Assembly (NCBI RefSeq): GCF_026162425.1
Contig: NZ_JAOBQJ010000001.1
Coordinates: 62,001 to 126,000 of the forward strand
Length of the DNA stretch: 64,000 nucleotides
Direction: 5' to 3'
Source of the DNA: Flexivirga meconopsidis
GTDB lineage: Bacteria > Actinomycetota > Actinomycetes > Actinomycetales > Dermatophilaceae
A program made the position numbers and the translations under genes. Below, in pieces: positions 24,146-33,536 of this stretch (positions are counted from its first letter, which is position 1; every line of letters begins with the position of its first letter). The notes under the pieces are model-generated. The model did no database searches, was not told where the DNA came from, and saw only the letters and a program-made list of their open reading frames with translations.

Positions 24146-25443
24146 GACAACGCCTCGATGACGGCTCTCGTGGCGGCTGCCAGGTCAGACGTCTCGAGTT
24201 CGCTCGTCGAACGTGGTTCAAGCACGAAATCATGGACATAGATGTCGCCAGCAGATGATATTTCCGCACTCAGCACCTGTCCGGATGACGTCCATTCCAC
24301 GAGGACTCCACCATCGATCAGAGGAAATAGGCCCGCGCGCGGCGCGTCCAGGAACTCATCCGCGATCGCTCGAAGTAGCTCTCGTGCGAGCTCGATCGCA
24401 ACGAACGCGATGGGGTACCCAAGACCGGATTCCTCGTCCCATCCCCGAGGCAGACTTGCGAGTTCGACGATCCGTCGGCTCCACTGTTCGTCTGCCACCT
24501 CGAGCAACTCAACTTCCCGAGCTTCAAGAATCCTCGACAGGCGTTCCCCTTCCCACGCCATCCGACCGACTACACGGATCACTGGGGCGTGCGCACTTGA
24601 GTTGAGCACTGCCTTAAGATCCTCAGTCATCTCCTCAGATTTATAACGCCCGTGAACGTCACCAAACAGAAGCGTCCGAAGCGTGTAATTGCGCCGATCC
24701 GCATCTAGAGCCACGAGTCGCCCGGCCACGCTGTTTTGATCGTGTATGCGCTTAGGCTTCGGGGGAGATATAAGGCTGTCGATCCGCTTGATGAGAGGCT
24801 CTATCCGCTCAGTCCTTACCTCGGGAGAGATGACCACTGGTGGCGCATCAGGGGCTCCAAATTTTGCTTCTTCTCGACCATGGAGAGAGGATCCGAATTC
24901 TCTAAAGGCCGGGAGTATTGCGAACCGCATGTAATCTTCGCGAGACAATGCGGGCGCTGCTTTCAATTCTACCCTTCCAGCATGAGTGGTGTTAGCCGGA
25001 TCGGTATCCGGATTACGGTTTTCACCACTCAGTATCTCATCGTCACGAGCCTCTGGTGCCAGTAAGTCAAACATCGGGCCGGCCAAATTCTCAACTATTC
25101 CGCGAAATAGCGAATCGACCTCGTCGCGTCCGCGGTCAAAATAGCTATCGTACGCCGAGGCCCGGTGCTCTAACGTTGAGACCGCACTTCCGTCACGTAT
25201 CTCAGTAATCGCGAGGTCGAATTCCTCCGCGAAGCCATCCGGAACAGGGAGTTTCGGATGGTCCAGAGTCCAAGCGTGCTGAGCTGCCTCCAAGAGGAGT
25301 GATCGATACCGTTCCAACTCGGCAAGAGCGTCGATTGGTAGGCGGCCACCGCGGAAGCGCTCACCTGTCAGGGTGAACTCGGAGAACGCCGTTTCGTCGG
25401 TGCTTCCATCTTGCGGGGTCGACACGACTGCAACATACTGCAC
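24142..25443 (-). CDS. Hypothetical protein, upstream member of a two-gene module
   Basis: A 433-residue cytoplasmic protein. The last ~110 residues form a compact module: LASLPRGWDEESGLGYPIAF near residue 328, a helix LARELLRAIADEFL, then GLFPLIDGGVLVEWTSSGQVL near residue 375 and an IYVHDF strand. The N-terminal ~300 residues have no recognised domain. Codon use is less GC-rich than the host. It is translationally coupled to the 152-residue protein. Location at the far left end of a Tn7-like element marks the pair as cargo. Confidence 0.6.
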   Translation of the reverse strand: MQYVAVVSTPQDGSTDETAFSEFTLTGERFRGGRLPIDALAELERYRSLLLEAAQHAWTLDHPKLPVPDGFAEEFDLAITEIRDGSAVSTLEHRASAYDSYFDRGRDEVDSLFRGIVENLAGPMFDLLAPEARDDEILSGENRNPDTDPANTTHAGRVELKAAPALSREDYMRFAILPAFREFGSSLHGREEAKFGAPDAPPVVISPEVRTERIEPLIKRIDSLISPPKPKRIHDQNSVAGRLVALDADRRNYTLRTLLFGDVHGRYKSEEMTEDLKAVLNSSAHAPVIRVVGRMAWEGERLSRILEAREVELLEVADEQWSRRIVELASLPRGWDEESGLGYPIAFVAIELARELLRAIADEFLDAPRAGLFPLIDGGVLVEWTSSGQVLSAEISSAGDIYVHDFVLEPRSTSELETSDLAAATRAVIEALS

Positions 25444-25481
25444 TGCGCCCTCAAGCCGCCTATGACCGAAGTCGACGAGAC

Positions 25482-25739
25482 CTAGAGTCTTGCAGCGCCA
25501 GCGCAGTGCATTCGCCGCTCCGTGACAGCGAGACGCGACTCTTCGAGAGAGACGCCAACGGCGGGCTTGCGCAGGGCCGTGCTCATTTTGGCGACCATGT
25601 CTCGCTGATCGACGGCGGGTGATGACTTGAAACCGACTCGTTCGTAGAGTGGCATCATGCCCGTTCCGCGGTCTGCTCGAGCCCGACTAGCTGCCCCGCT
25701 TGGCCAGTCGGCGTCCCCCAGCCTGCGCGCATGGCACAC
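25482..25739 (-). pseudogene. Remnant of a GNAT acetyltransferase (C-terminal piece)
   Basis: Within an 85-codon frame the segment MMPLYERVGFKSSPAVDQRD followed by MVAKM resembles the end of a GNAT domain (LYExxGF, then D-x-MxKx). The N-terminal acetyl-CoA-binding part is absent and replaced by unrelated Ala/Arg-rich sequence. The rest of the 740-base gap 25,444-26,183 carries only short frames with no supporting features, so it looks like decayed DNA. Confidence 0.4.
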
Positions 25740-26183
25740 CTTACCGATTGGCGTCGAAATCTGGGCTCTCTACTCGACTCGACTCGTGGAACATTTGCGC
25801 AGTCTCGCAGACGTTATCGAGGCCCGCCCTGACTCCAACGCGGAGTACCGCACACTTCAGAACTGGGTCACATAAAACGGATCCAGCATCTACACCTGGC
25901 ATGTTTCGAACACGGACGCTCCCGTGGGCGATTCGACTTGCATGCCGAAAGTAGAGGTCACTCAATATTGCGTCGACCCATGATCCGGGTTGCCTAGGAT
26001 GTCGCGGCGCGATGCATTAAGTACTTCCATTGGGTATCCCGCGAGTTCGTCTTTTGGTTCCGGATGTGGCCCTTACCTCCCCGTGGGTGAAGTCATTTCG
26101 TGTGCAAAGACCTGCGGTTTGTCCTCGTCGAGCCCCTTTTCGGGTCCATCTCTTCCGCGGCCGTCCTGCAGGAACACGTGCTG

Positions 26184-27242
26184 CTATTGCGGCAAGCCAA
26201 GGATGGCGCGAGCCACAGGGTTCACCCCAGGGATGGGGTTATGTGCGCTAACTGCACCCGGCAGATTGATGCGGAACGTCACTGACTGCAGTTCGACATG
26301 GTGACGCTCGGCGACGTCCTCGCGGCGGAGTACCTCGATGTCTGGATCGCCCATATCGTAGCCGCGCGCGAAGGCCGTCGAGAAGGTGGTGGTGAAGGGC
26401 GCGTCATTGCTCATGGTGGGGTGGTTGTAGCCAATGCCGGACTCAGATCCATAGGCGGCTACGTTCGACAGGAACTGGCCGATCAGCGCCTGATTGCCCG
26501 TGGCGTCCAGTCGGTCCACGACTCGCTGGGCCAGCATCGGCACGCTGAATGAGCTATTGGAAGGTTCGGAGACCTGCAGGCCGATACTGACCAACAGCAA
26601 GCGCTGTTCGCCGCCACCGTCGTCGGGGTCAGCCGGCTCGATCTGGTGGACCCCTTGGATCTCGTGCGTCGAGTTGGTCCGGCTCGTGGTCTTGACCTCG
26701 ACGCCGGTCGCATCCCACACAAAGTCGCGGGCAGAGCGGCGCCAACCGTACCAAGAGTTGACCACCTGACCGACGAACTGGTCGTCCGCCTGGCGGCACA
26801 TCGCGACGAGGAGCAGCAGTTCTCCGGCGAGGCCCAGCATCGCCGACTCTGAGAGTTGGAGGCGCTGGATGGCTAACTCGACGATAGGTTCGGTAGCTCC
26901 AAAGGCGGCTTCAAGGTCCTGGTCAGCGCCGTTGCGTAACAGTTCGGTCGCGATGAAGGCGCAGACTTGGTCGAAGTGTCCGAAAGCGGGCAGGAGCAGC
27001 CGACTTGCGGCCAAAGGTGCGCCAGCAGCCCGGTGCCACTCGTGGTGCTGGAGGACTCCTCTGACGGTCAACGTGTGGGGGCGAAGTTCCTCCCCAGCGA
27101 GGAAGAGCTCCAGCCTTCCAGCCTGGTCGCGCGCGACGCCGATTACCTCCCCGTTGGTCACCCAGGAGACGTCTCGAACATCACCTGTCGTAGCGCGATG
27201 TACACCCGCAACGAGTTGGAGGATGTCTTCGTAGCTGGTCAT
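26184..27242 (-). CDS. PD-(D/E)XK motif protein (DUF4420)
   Basis: A 352-residue protein that resembles the DUF4420 family of predicted PD-(D/E)XK nucleases. The candidate active site is DFVWDATGVEVKTTSRT near residue 173 (D, then ExK in VEVK), preceded by the acidic helix GLAGELLLLVAM near residue 137 and followed by the HEIQ strand. In related operons it accompanies a Z1 ATPase and a C5 methyltransferase and is presumed to cut non-self DNA. It is the last gene of a four-gene operon, 11 bases after the Z1 gene. Confidence 0.8.
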   Translation of the reverse strand: MTSYEDILQLVAGVHRATTGDVRDVSWVTNGEVIGVARDQAGRLELFLAGEELRPHTLTVRGVLQHHEWHRAAGAPLAASRLLLPAFGHFDQVCAFIATELLRNGADQDLEAAFGATEPIVELAIQRLQLSESAMLGLAGELLLLVAMCRQADDQFVGQVVNSWYGWRRSARDFVWDATGVEVKTTSRTNSTHEIQGVHQIEPADPDDGGGEQRLLLVSIGLQVSEPSNSSFSVPMLAQRVVDRLDATGNQALIGQFLSNVAAYGSESGIGYNHPTMSNDAPFTTTFSTAFARGYDMGDPDIEVLRREDVAERHHVELQSVTFRINLPGAVSAHNPIPGVNPVARAILGLPQ

Positions 27243-27253
27243 GTGGACACCTC

Positions 27254-30049
27254 TCAGATGATCGCAGCGCGGGTCGCCGCAAACTGCTCAGGCCCACCGG
27301 CCGGGATTGACACGCCTACCGCCACGACCGGGTGTGACTGATCCTGGCGCTGGTTGACGTAGAACAGGATCTGGCCGGGGGCGCCAACGGGACGCCACGC
27401 TCCTTCACCGGTGAGGCTCGGCAGCGGCTCGCCGCGGTAGTAGTAGTCGAAGTACTCGTCGCCTCGATACTGGTTCGTGCCCGCGTTGGGGTTGTTGGAC
27501 CCCCAGGTCGTCGTCACTCTGTCTCCTTCACTGTCCTTCTGAGTCGCCTTGATTTTGAAGGGCAGGTCCGCAAGCGAACCGGTGTTTATCTCGCGACCCT
27601 GGCCAAAGCGGATGCCGACCCAGAACCGCGGCTGCTGCGCCTGCTTCTGTTTTAGGTCCAGCATCGACCAGAGGGCACCGGGCTGCCCCGTCACGAACAG
27701 CCCCCTGACCGGACGAGTCAGGCAGGCCTCCCAAAGCCTCAGGTAGGCCGCGATGCCGTAGGGGCAGGCACTCCGGGGAGTGTCCCCCGGGCCGCTGGTC
27801 GGCGGTCGGTACAGACCTGGAGGGTTCAAGACCTGCATCGCTGCCACGCGAGACTCAATCTGAGCCCACTGCATCGCCTGCTGGGACCGGTCGCCAGGCC
27901 GATAGGACTCATACTGGAGGCCCCCGAGGAGGTCTGCTGCCTGTCCCAGGGTCAGCGGCCGGTCAATGATCCGTCCACGGACCGTGCCGGCCACAACCAA
28001 TTCGCTGGAGTCGCCGGAACCGAAGGCCTGAGCAACGACGTCGGCGTTCGGGTCTGGCTGGTCGGCGCGGTTGATGGTGTCGATGAAGGGCTTGGCACCT
28101 TGCAGCATGGGCACCCGATCGATGTTGGCGATCTTTCCCGTCGCCGCGAAATCACGGCCCTGTAGAACGACCGGCTGAGGCGCTCCGCCCCTCATCGACT
28201 CGGTGATCGCGGTGCGGATCGCCTCATCGATGTCGTGGTAGGCACGGAACAAGTCAAGTTGGACCTGATCGACGAAGACCCTGCACAACTCGATGTACGA
28301 ACCGCGGTAGCCGAACCATCGCTGCATCTGCATCTGAGTATCGGCCACCGGGCTGTTGGACGCCCGGCGGAAGAGGGCGGTGGTCATCCCTTCGAGCGTG
28401 ATCCCACGGGCCATGACGTTGCCAGAGACAAAGATGGTACTCAGATCGCGAGCGGGTGCCCACAACCCAGTGCCCTCGTCTCGCACCGGCTGGTAGACAG
28501 GGCGGTCGTCTGCGGTCGGATCACTGTTGATCACGGCCACTCGCGTGCCGGGGATCAACTCATCGGCTAGCAGCCGCTTCGTGTCCTCCCAGTCGGGCAT
28601 CGAACTGGAGGCCAGCAGATTGAACTCGTTCTGGATCGCTGCGGCCGAGGCTCGGTAGTGGTCGAGCCACATTTTCCAGTTGGCAGGGTCACTGTCCAAG
28701 GTCGCAATGAGAGCTGGAGGCAAGAACGCCTCTCCTGACTCCAGCAGTGTCCGAGCCTCGCCAGAGGTCCGCACACCCGCCCACAGAAGCACCTGCTCGG
28801 CAGCATCGAAGTGTTCCTGGATGCTGGACGACGGGTGAAACAACATGGAGTGGAAATCACTGACGGCATCTTGTGCGGCGCGACGCGTGTCGAACCAGGA
28901 GAAGAGCGCCGAGGCTGGCCCAAGCTTGCCTGATCGATGGAGGCGGATCGCCCCGGCCACCAGGAAGGCCCGCACAGCGTCCGCGAGATCTTCGTTCGGC
29001 GCGGGTGTCGTGGGTATACACAATCCCGCACGTTCTCCACGCCGATAGAAGACCTCTCCACCGGTGTAATAGGCATGGGACCCCGCCGGTTCAGGATAGG
29101 TGGAGGACCTCGGTGCGTCGAGGTTGGTCAGGTCCGAGGGATCGACCATGTGACCGATGTCGAGCGGGGTCCGTAGCGAGATGAGGAAGTTCCGCGGGGC
29201 GAGGGGGTTGTGGTCCTCTTGCAGGAGATTCGCCTGCGGCGTCGCGGTGTAGCCGATGTAAGTGGTGTACAGGTTCCCCGGGGCGGGGTTCGCGGGATCC
29301 CAGAGATTGGCGATGGCGCGAGGAATTTGCTTGAGATGGCCGTAAGCGGGGTCGCGGCCGCTCTCCACGACTGCGTCGAGAATTGATCCATCGTCCGCCT
29401 CATCGTCCAGGATCAGCATGTGAACGGGGCGGTCCAGCGCCTCAACCGCGTCATAAATGGCTTGGCGAAGGACGCGGCCCAGCGCGTGCAGGTGGTCGGT
29501 CTGCTTCATCGCTACGACGATGATGGGGTTGGTGTCCCTGAGCTTGCGCCGAACAGCAGCCGGCGCCATGCGGTAGGTGTCCGACAATCTGGACTGATCC
29601 TCAGACAGCACGACCCCCGGTGCGGGGCACAGCAGCCGCCGGGACCTCTTGTGCGCGGAGTCCTGGCCAGCGTCGAGTTGCTGGACGAAGCGTTCATAGG
29701 TCTGTCGCCACAGCGAAATGCGGGTTCCCCCAAGGAGGATGACGATGTCAACCTTCTGGTCGATGGCCAGTGCGGTCACTCCCAGCATGGAAGCGGTCTT
29801 GCCTGACTGGACGGAGCCCATGACAAGACCGGTGCGCGCCCGGCTGGCCGGCCAATTGTTCGAGCCAGGCGGACCTTCGCCGAACACACCGCGCTCGACG
29901 ATATAGCGGCTGTCCACTTCTAAGGCTGCGCGCGCTGTTGGTGTGAGATTAGCTAATTCCGCTATGTAATGCGCCCACCAAGACTCATCCTGTTGTGCTC
30001 CGGACGGAGGGTTGAAATAGACGCGCTCGGTGCTAAGATGTTCGGTCAT
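27254..30049 (-). CDS. Z1 domain-containing ATPase/helicase-like protein
   Basis: A 931-residue P-loop protein. Walker A is GSVQSGKTAS (residues ~78-87), and the DExx box is in MLILDDEADD near residue 215. The Z1 domain hallmark ARGITLEGMTTALFRR, near residue 550, with the following MQMQRWFGYRGSY matches the second lobe. Z1 proteins occur in restriction-like operons with methyltransferases and DUF4420 nucleases and are predicted superfamily II motors. Eight bases separate it from the DUF262 gene. Confidence 0.88.
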   Translation of the reverse strand: MTEHLSTERVYFNPPSGAQQDESWWAHYIAELANLTPTARAALEVDSRYIVERGVFGEGPPGSNNWPASRARTGLVMGSVQSGKTASMLGVTALAIDQKVDIVILLGGTRISLWRQTYERFVQQLDAGQDSAHKRSRRLLCPAPGVVLSEDQSRLSDTYRMAPAAVRRKLRDTNPIIVVAMKQTDHLHALGRVLRQAIYDAVEALDRPVHMLILDDEADDGSILDAVVESGRDPAYGHLKQIPRAIANLWDPANPAPGNLYTTYIGYTATPQANLLQEDHNPLAPRNFLISLRTPLDIGHMVDPSDLTNLDAPRSSTYPEPAGSHAYYTGGEVFYRRGERAGLCIPTTPAPNEDLADAVRAFLVAGAIRLHRSGKLGPASALFSWFDTRRAAQDAVSDFHSMLFHPSSSIQEHFDAAEQVLLWAGVRTSGEARTLLESGEAFLPPALIATLDSDPANWKMWLDHYRASAAAIQNEFNLLASSSMPDWEDTKRLLADELIPGTRVAVINSDPTADDRPVYQPVRDEGTGLWAPARDLSTIFVSGNVMARGITLEGMTTALFRRASNSPVADTQMQMQRWFGYRGSYIELCRVFVDQVQLDLFRAYHDIDEAIRTAITESMRGGAPQPVVLQGRDFAATGKIANIDRVPMLQGAKPFIDTINRADQPDPNADVVAQAFGSGDSSELVVAGTVRGRIIDRPLTLGQAADLLGGLQYESYRPGDRSQQAMQWAQIESRVAAMQVLNPPGLYRPPTSGPGDTPRSACPYGIAAYLRLWEACLTRPVRGLFVTGQPGALWSMLDLKQKQAQQPRFWVGIRFGQGREINTGSLADLPFKIKATQKDSEGDRVTTTWGSNNPNAGTNQYRGDEYFDYYYRGEPLPSLTGEGAWRPVGAPGQILFYVNQRQDQSHPVVAVGVSIPAGGPEQFAATRAAII

Positions 30050-30057
30050 GAGTTGAC

Positions 30058-31965
30058 TTATTCGTTGTCAGGTGGCAGGACCATCATTTGCAGGGACTCC
30101 AGGCCCGACGAGCCGTACTCTTCGCGCACAACCTCAGACGCGTCTGCAGGGTCGATATCCAGAAGCTCCAGCAGACCAATAACGATACGGCGGATATAGT
30201 CCCACTGCGTCTTGGTCTGGGTCTTCTTGATGCGCTTCCATTGCGTAGCGCTGGCTGCGCGGATCGCATCAGCCTTGACCGCAAGGCGCTCCTCGATGTC
30301 ATTAGGAGCCGCGATCAGCGCCAAAGCGATGCCCACCAGTGACCCCACTAATTGAAGTTCCTGCCATTTCTTGCCTGCAGCCCCATCCTTAAAAGAATCC
30401 GCCCATAGCTCGTCGTGACTAGCATGTAATTCTACCGCTTCGGCGATCCAAGTGAATAGCCTAGCAAGGGTGGAGCCTTGCGTCAGCGGATGGTTCGAGA
30501 CAGTCTGGATTTGATCGAGGAGTTGGTCGATGTGCTTCGCCGTCGACGTGAGGGGTTTGCGTTCCCCTTCTTTGGCATCGAAAGTGTCGTGCAGTAACAC
30601 CGCGATTATCCACGACAGCACCTTGGTGCGCTTGTAGCGCGAGTCTCCGAAGCCATGCAGGCGCAAGGTAGTGCCTAGGTTTTCTAAATCGGGAACATCG
30701 GCAAGGAACGGGGCGATATCGGGAGCGCTGATCCTCGGATCCGCGTCTCCCGCAGCGAACAGCATGGCGGGGGTTAATGCAATCTCGTGATAGACCGCGT
30801 TACGTATCTCTTCGGCGTTGAGTTGGACCCCCTGCTTGTTGTAGAGCTTGAAGACCTCATGGATTTGACGCGGTTCAGCCTTGGTGTACTCGATCACCGG
30901 AATCTTGTAGTCAGCCAGCTTCGTGAAGAGCTGGAAGATCTGAAGATCCTGGTCAGCGACGGCTACCTCGTTGGTCTTGATCTGGGAATAGTACTTGCCT
31001 TGCAGTGACTTCAGAGCGTTCGCCAGCGCGCTCTCCTTGCCTTTGCGAAGTCGGAACGGGAAGTAGTATTCGTTCTCAACACGGGCTGTGAGGGTTTCTC
31101 CCTCCAGAGACTTCCATGCTCGGCGGAAAGCCGGGTAGTCCTCGTGAAACAGCGTCTTGAGGTCATTGTCCGGGTGACGGGAGTGCGCCTCTTCGACCTT
31201 CTGCATCGCGATTGGATGAGCGCCGACGAAGCGCAGAATTGTGGTCAGGCGCTGCTTGCCGTCAACCACTTCGTGAGGTTCGGAGCCCTTCTTCCGCAGG
31301 AGGATTATCGAAGGCAGCGGGATGCCGCGCAATATCGACTCGATCAAGGCGGAGCGGTCCGAGGCGCTCCATACGTCTCCGCGCTGGTAGGAGGGGGTCA
31401 GGTTCAAGGGGCTGTCGACCAACTGGTAAATCGGCCACGTCTCAGCCTTCGCCCTAACAGGCTCTGGGCTAATCGGCTCATCGTCGTCGAACTCCCCCCA
31501 CGCAGTCACCCAACTAGCAGTGGCGGCAGTCTTCGTCGCGCCGTCGGCATCAAGGTCGTCTAGGAAACGTTGCTGGAGCTTGATAGCCGTGTCGATTCGA
31601 TTGGCCAGCGCGTTCAGGCCGTCTTCGGACAGCGCCAAGGATGAAGCGTTAGAGTCCAGACCCTCGCTCTCGCTCAGTGCGAATTCCTTCAGCAGGGCAA
31701 GCAGGAAGTCTTGGTGGTTCGTTTCGGGAAGGTCCGACTCAAAGCTCAGCCACCCCTGCACCGATGAGAGACGTGACGTCCACGCCCCAGTACTGAAGTC
31801 CACATCGTCGGCCGTGAACGCGTAGGCGGCCAGCTTCACCCCGGTCGGGGCGTCAGTAGCGTCCGACAGCGACGCCAGCCCCTCGGCAATGCTCTCGTGG
31901 AGCGCTGCCTTGGAGCCCTCCTCCTCGTGCTCAGGAATGTCATTGGCCTCTATGTCGTCGGTCAC
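30058..31965 (-). CDS. DUF262 domain-containing protein (GmrSD N-domain type)
   Basis: A 635-residue protein. The DUF262 (ParB/Srx-like nuclease) fold shows as PSYQRGDVWS (residues 191-200), IPLPSIILL (~215-223) and the DGQQR-type motif VVDGKQRLTTIL (233-244). DUF262 is the NTP-dependent half of GmrSD enzymes that attack modified phage DNA. No HNH nuclease (DUF1524) motif can be seen in the C-terminal half, so cutting may depend on the DUF4420 partner. The start overlaps the methyltransferase stop (ATGA at 31962-31965). Confidence 0.85.
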   Translation of the reverse strand: MTDDIEANDIPEHEEEGSKAALHESIAEGLASLSDATDAPTGVKLAAYAFTADDVDFSTGAWTSRLSSVQGWLSFESDLPETNHQDFLLALLKEFALSESEGLDSNASSLALSEDGLNALANRIDTAIKLQQRFLDDLDADGATKTAATASWVTAWGEFDDDEPISPEPVRAKAETWPIYQLVDSPLNLTPSYQRGDVWSASDRSALIESILRGIPLPSIILLRKKGSEPHEVVDGKQRLTTILRFVGAHPIAMQKVEEAHSRHPDNDLKTLFHEDYPAFRRAWKSLEGETLTARVENEYYFPFRLRKGKESALANALKSLQGKYYSQIKTNEVAVADQDLQIFQLFTKLADYKIPVIEYTKAEPRQIHEVFKLYNKQGVQLNAEEIRNAVYHEIALTPAMLFAAGDADPRISAPDIAPFLADVPDLENLGTTLRLHGFGDSRYKRTKVLSWIIAVLLHDTFDAKEGERKPLTSTAKHIDQLLDQIQTVSNHPLTQGSTLARLFTWIAEAVELHASHDELWADSFKDGAAGKKWQELQLVGSLVGIALALIAAPNDIEERLAVKADAIRAASATQWKRIKKTQTKTQWDYIRRIVIGLLELLDIDPADASEVVREEYGSSGLESLQMMVLPPDNE

Positions 31966-33383
31966 GCGATCGCTCCCAAAGTGTCGTTGTCAGCGTTACG
32001 GGTCTTGACGGTCCTGATCCGACGCCCCATTGACACATCCAACCCCTTGGTGAGCTCCTCAGCGATCGCGTGGACCACTCGGGCGTTGACGGCGTTGCCG
32101 AGCGCCTTGTAGGCGTCGTGGTCATTCTCAGGCAAGTCGAGGTCCTGGAGGCTTTGGAGTTGGGCGCACTCACGAGGCGTGATGTAGCGCCTCCTACCAG
32201 CAAGGTTCGCGCCGAGAATGGGTACCTGGGTCTGCGTGAACGCGATCAGGCTTGGCGCCGTGGTGGGCCGCTTGATTCGAATGCCAGAGGCTCGAACCTG
32301 GAGAACGAAGTTGTCAATATCGCGCTCCTCACCCTGGGCGTTCCACTCCAGCTTCTGGAAACTGGAGTTGAGGTCCCACGGTTGCCATTGTTCGAGCCAG
32401 GGATCGATCCACTCGGCGTTGTCGTGGTAGAAATCGCGGTTCTGCCGGATGAAGGTGCGCTTCCAGCGTGGGAACACGAAATCGTCCTCGCGACGAGCAT
32501 GGCTGGGGATCAGATCCTTCTGATCGGGGATCGTCATCCCGTCGAGCGTGAATCCAAAGCTGCCGAGGACATGCATCCCGCTGAAGCCACGGCTTGAACG
32601 CCGCTTCCACACCCCAGAAGGCGTCTCATCCTCGTATGGGTAGGTGGCGCCGAATTCCATGGCCCAGATCGGGAACGAAGGCAGCTTGAGGTCAGTTGGC
32701 GACCTGCGCAGGAAATCGCCCCACATGTTGATGGCGTGGAGCGTGCCCTCCGGGATCGGACGCGGGTCGATCACGTCCTGCCTGAGAACGGAGGTGATGT
32801 CGGTCGGGTCCTTGTGTTTCTTCGGCCACTTGAAGTCGTCGAGCCCATCGAGCGAACCGACAAAGTATGCCCGGTCGCGAATCTGCGGGATGCCGAACTC
32901 GTGCGGAGAGTAGCGCCGAACGTCGACCGAGTAGCCGATCTCCTCTAGCATCCGCTTGATTGCCGCAACAGTCTTCCTGCCGTCGTGCTCCAGGATGTTG
33001 GGGACGTTCTCCAGGATGAACCTTCGAGGCTGCTTGACTCGGAGGATGTCGTGAACCTTGTAGAACAAGTGACCCTGAGCAGTGTCCTTGAAACCGAGTT
33101 GGTCGCCGGCCTTGGAGAACGGTTGACACGGAAACCCCGCAGTCAGGACCTGATGGTCGGGGACCTGCGCTCGGATGATCTCGTCTGAGGCAAGGTCGTT
33201 GATGTCAGACCATGCAGCCATATTGAAGTTCTTGGTGTACAGCGCGTTAAGTGTTGGCTCCCACTCCACGGCGAAGACTCCCTCGCCATCGAGATCGTCT
33301 AGTGCGACGTGGAAACCGCCGAGGCCCGCGAAGAGGTCGACAAACTTGAAACGCTTCGCCTGCTGTGCGCGTGTCGAACCCAT
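31962..33383 (-). CDS. DNA (cytosine-5-)-methyltransferase
   Basis: A 473-residue C5 methyltransferase. Ordered motifs: I, DLFAGLGGF (residues 16-24); IV, GFPCQPFSKAG with catalytic Cys 87; VI, ILENV (124-128); VIII, QIRDRAYF (168-175); IX/X, RECAQLQSL and KALGNAVNARV near residue 430. The target-recognition region lies between about 240 and 390, so specificity cannot be read. It is the first gene of the defence operon and would mark self DNA by methylating cytosine. Confidence 0.93.
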   Translation of the reverse strand: MGSTRAQQAKRFKFVDLFAGLGGFHVALDDLDGEGVFAVEWEPTLNALYTKNFNMAAWSDINDLASDEIIRAQVPDHQVLTAGFPCQPFSKAGDQLGFKDTAQGHLFYKVHDILRVKQPRRFILENVPNILEHDGRKTVAAIKRMLEEIGYSVDVRRYSPHEFGIPQIRDRAYFVGSLDGLDDFKWPKKHKDPTDITSVLRQDVIDPRPIPEGTLHAINMWGDFLRRSPTDLKLPSFPIWAMEFGATYPYEDETPSGVWKRRSSRGFSGMHVLGSFGFTLDGMTIPDQKDLIPSHARREDDFVFPRWKRTFIRQNRDFYHDNAEWIDPWLEQWQPWDLNSSFQKLEWNAQGEERDIDNFVLQVRASGIRIKRPTTAPSLIAFTQTQVPILGANLAGRRRYITPRECAQLQSLQDLDLPENDHDAYKALGNAVNARVVHAIAEELTKGLDVSMGRRIRTVKTRNADNDTLGAIA

Positions 33384-33443
33384 TGGCTGACTCCTCCAGG
33401 ATGCTCCGCGCAGACGCGCGATCCGGCGAGCCGTCCTCTCAGC

Positions 33444-33465
33444 TGCCAGTGTGCCTATTCTGGCA
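33444..33465. promoter_or_regulatory. Inverted repeat TGCCAG-N10-CTGGCA upstream of the methyltransferase
   Basis: Perfect 6-bp arms around a 10-bp spacer lie 61 bases before the methyltransferase start, overlapping the presumed promoter. No controller protein gene is nearby, so the methyltransferase itself or a tns-encoded HTH protein might bind. A weak call. Confidence 0.35.
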
Positions 33466-33536
33466 ACTTACACTGACATCCCTTCCTCCACTCCGTAACA
33501 CGAGATCGGTGTGGTGAATGGCTTGGGTTCGACGCC

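Noticed and set aside
24213-24646. Plus-strand frames opposite the 433-residue gene
   Set aside because: Ser/Arg/Pro-rich antisense shadows without start signals.
25657-25965. Short frames on both strands in the decayed stretch
   Set aside because: They overlap each other, lack ribosome sites and show no family pattern.
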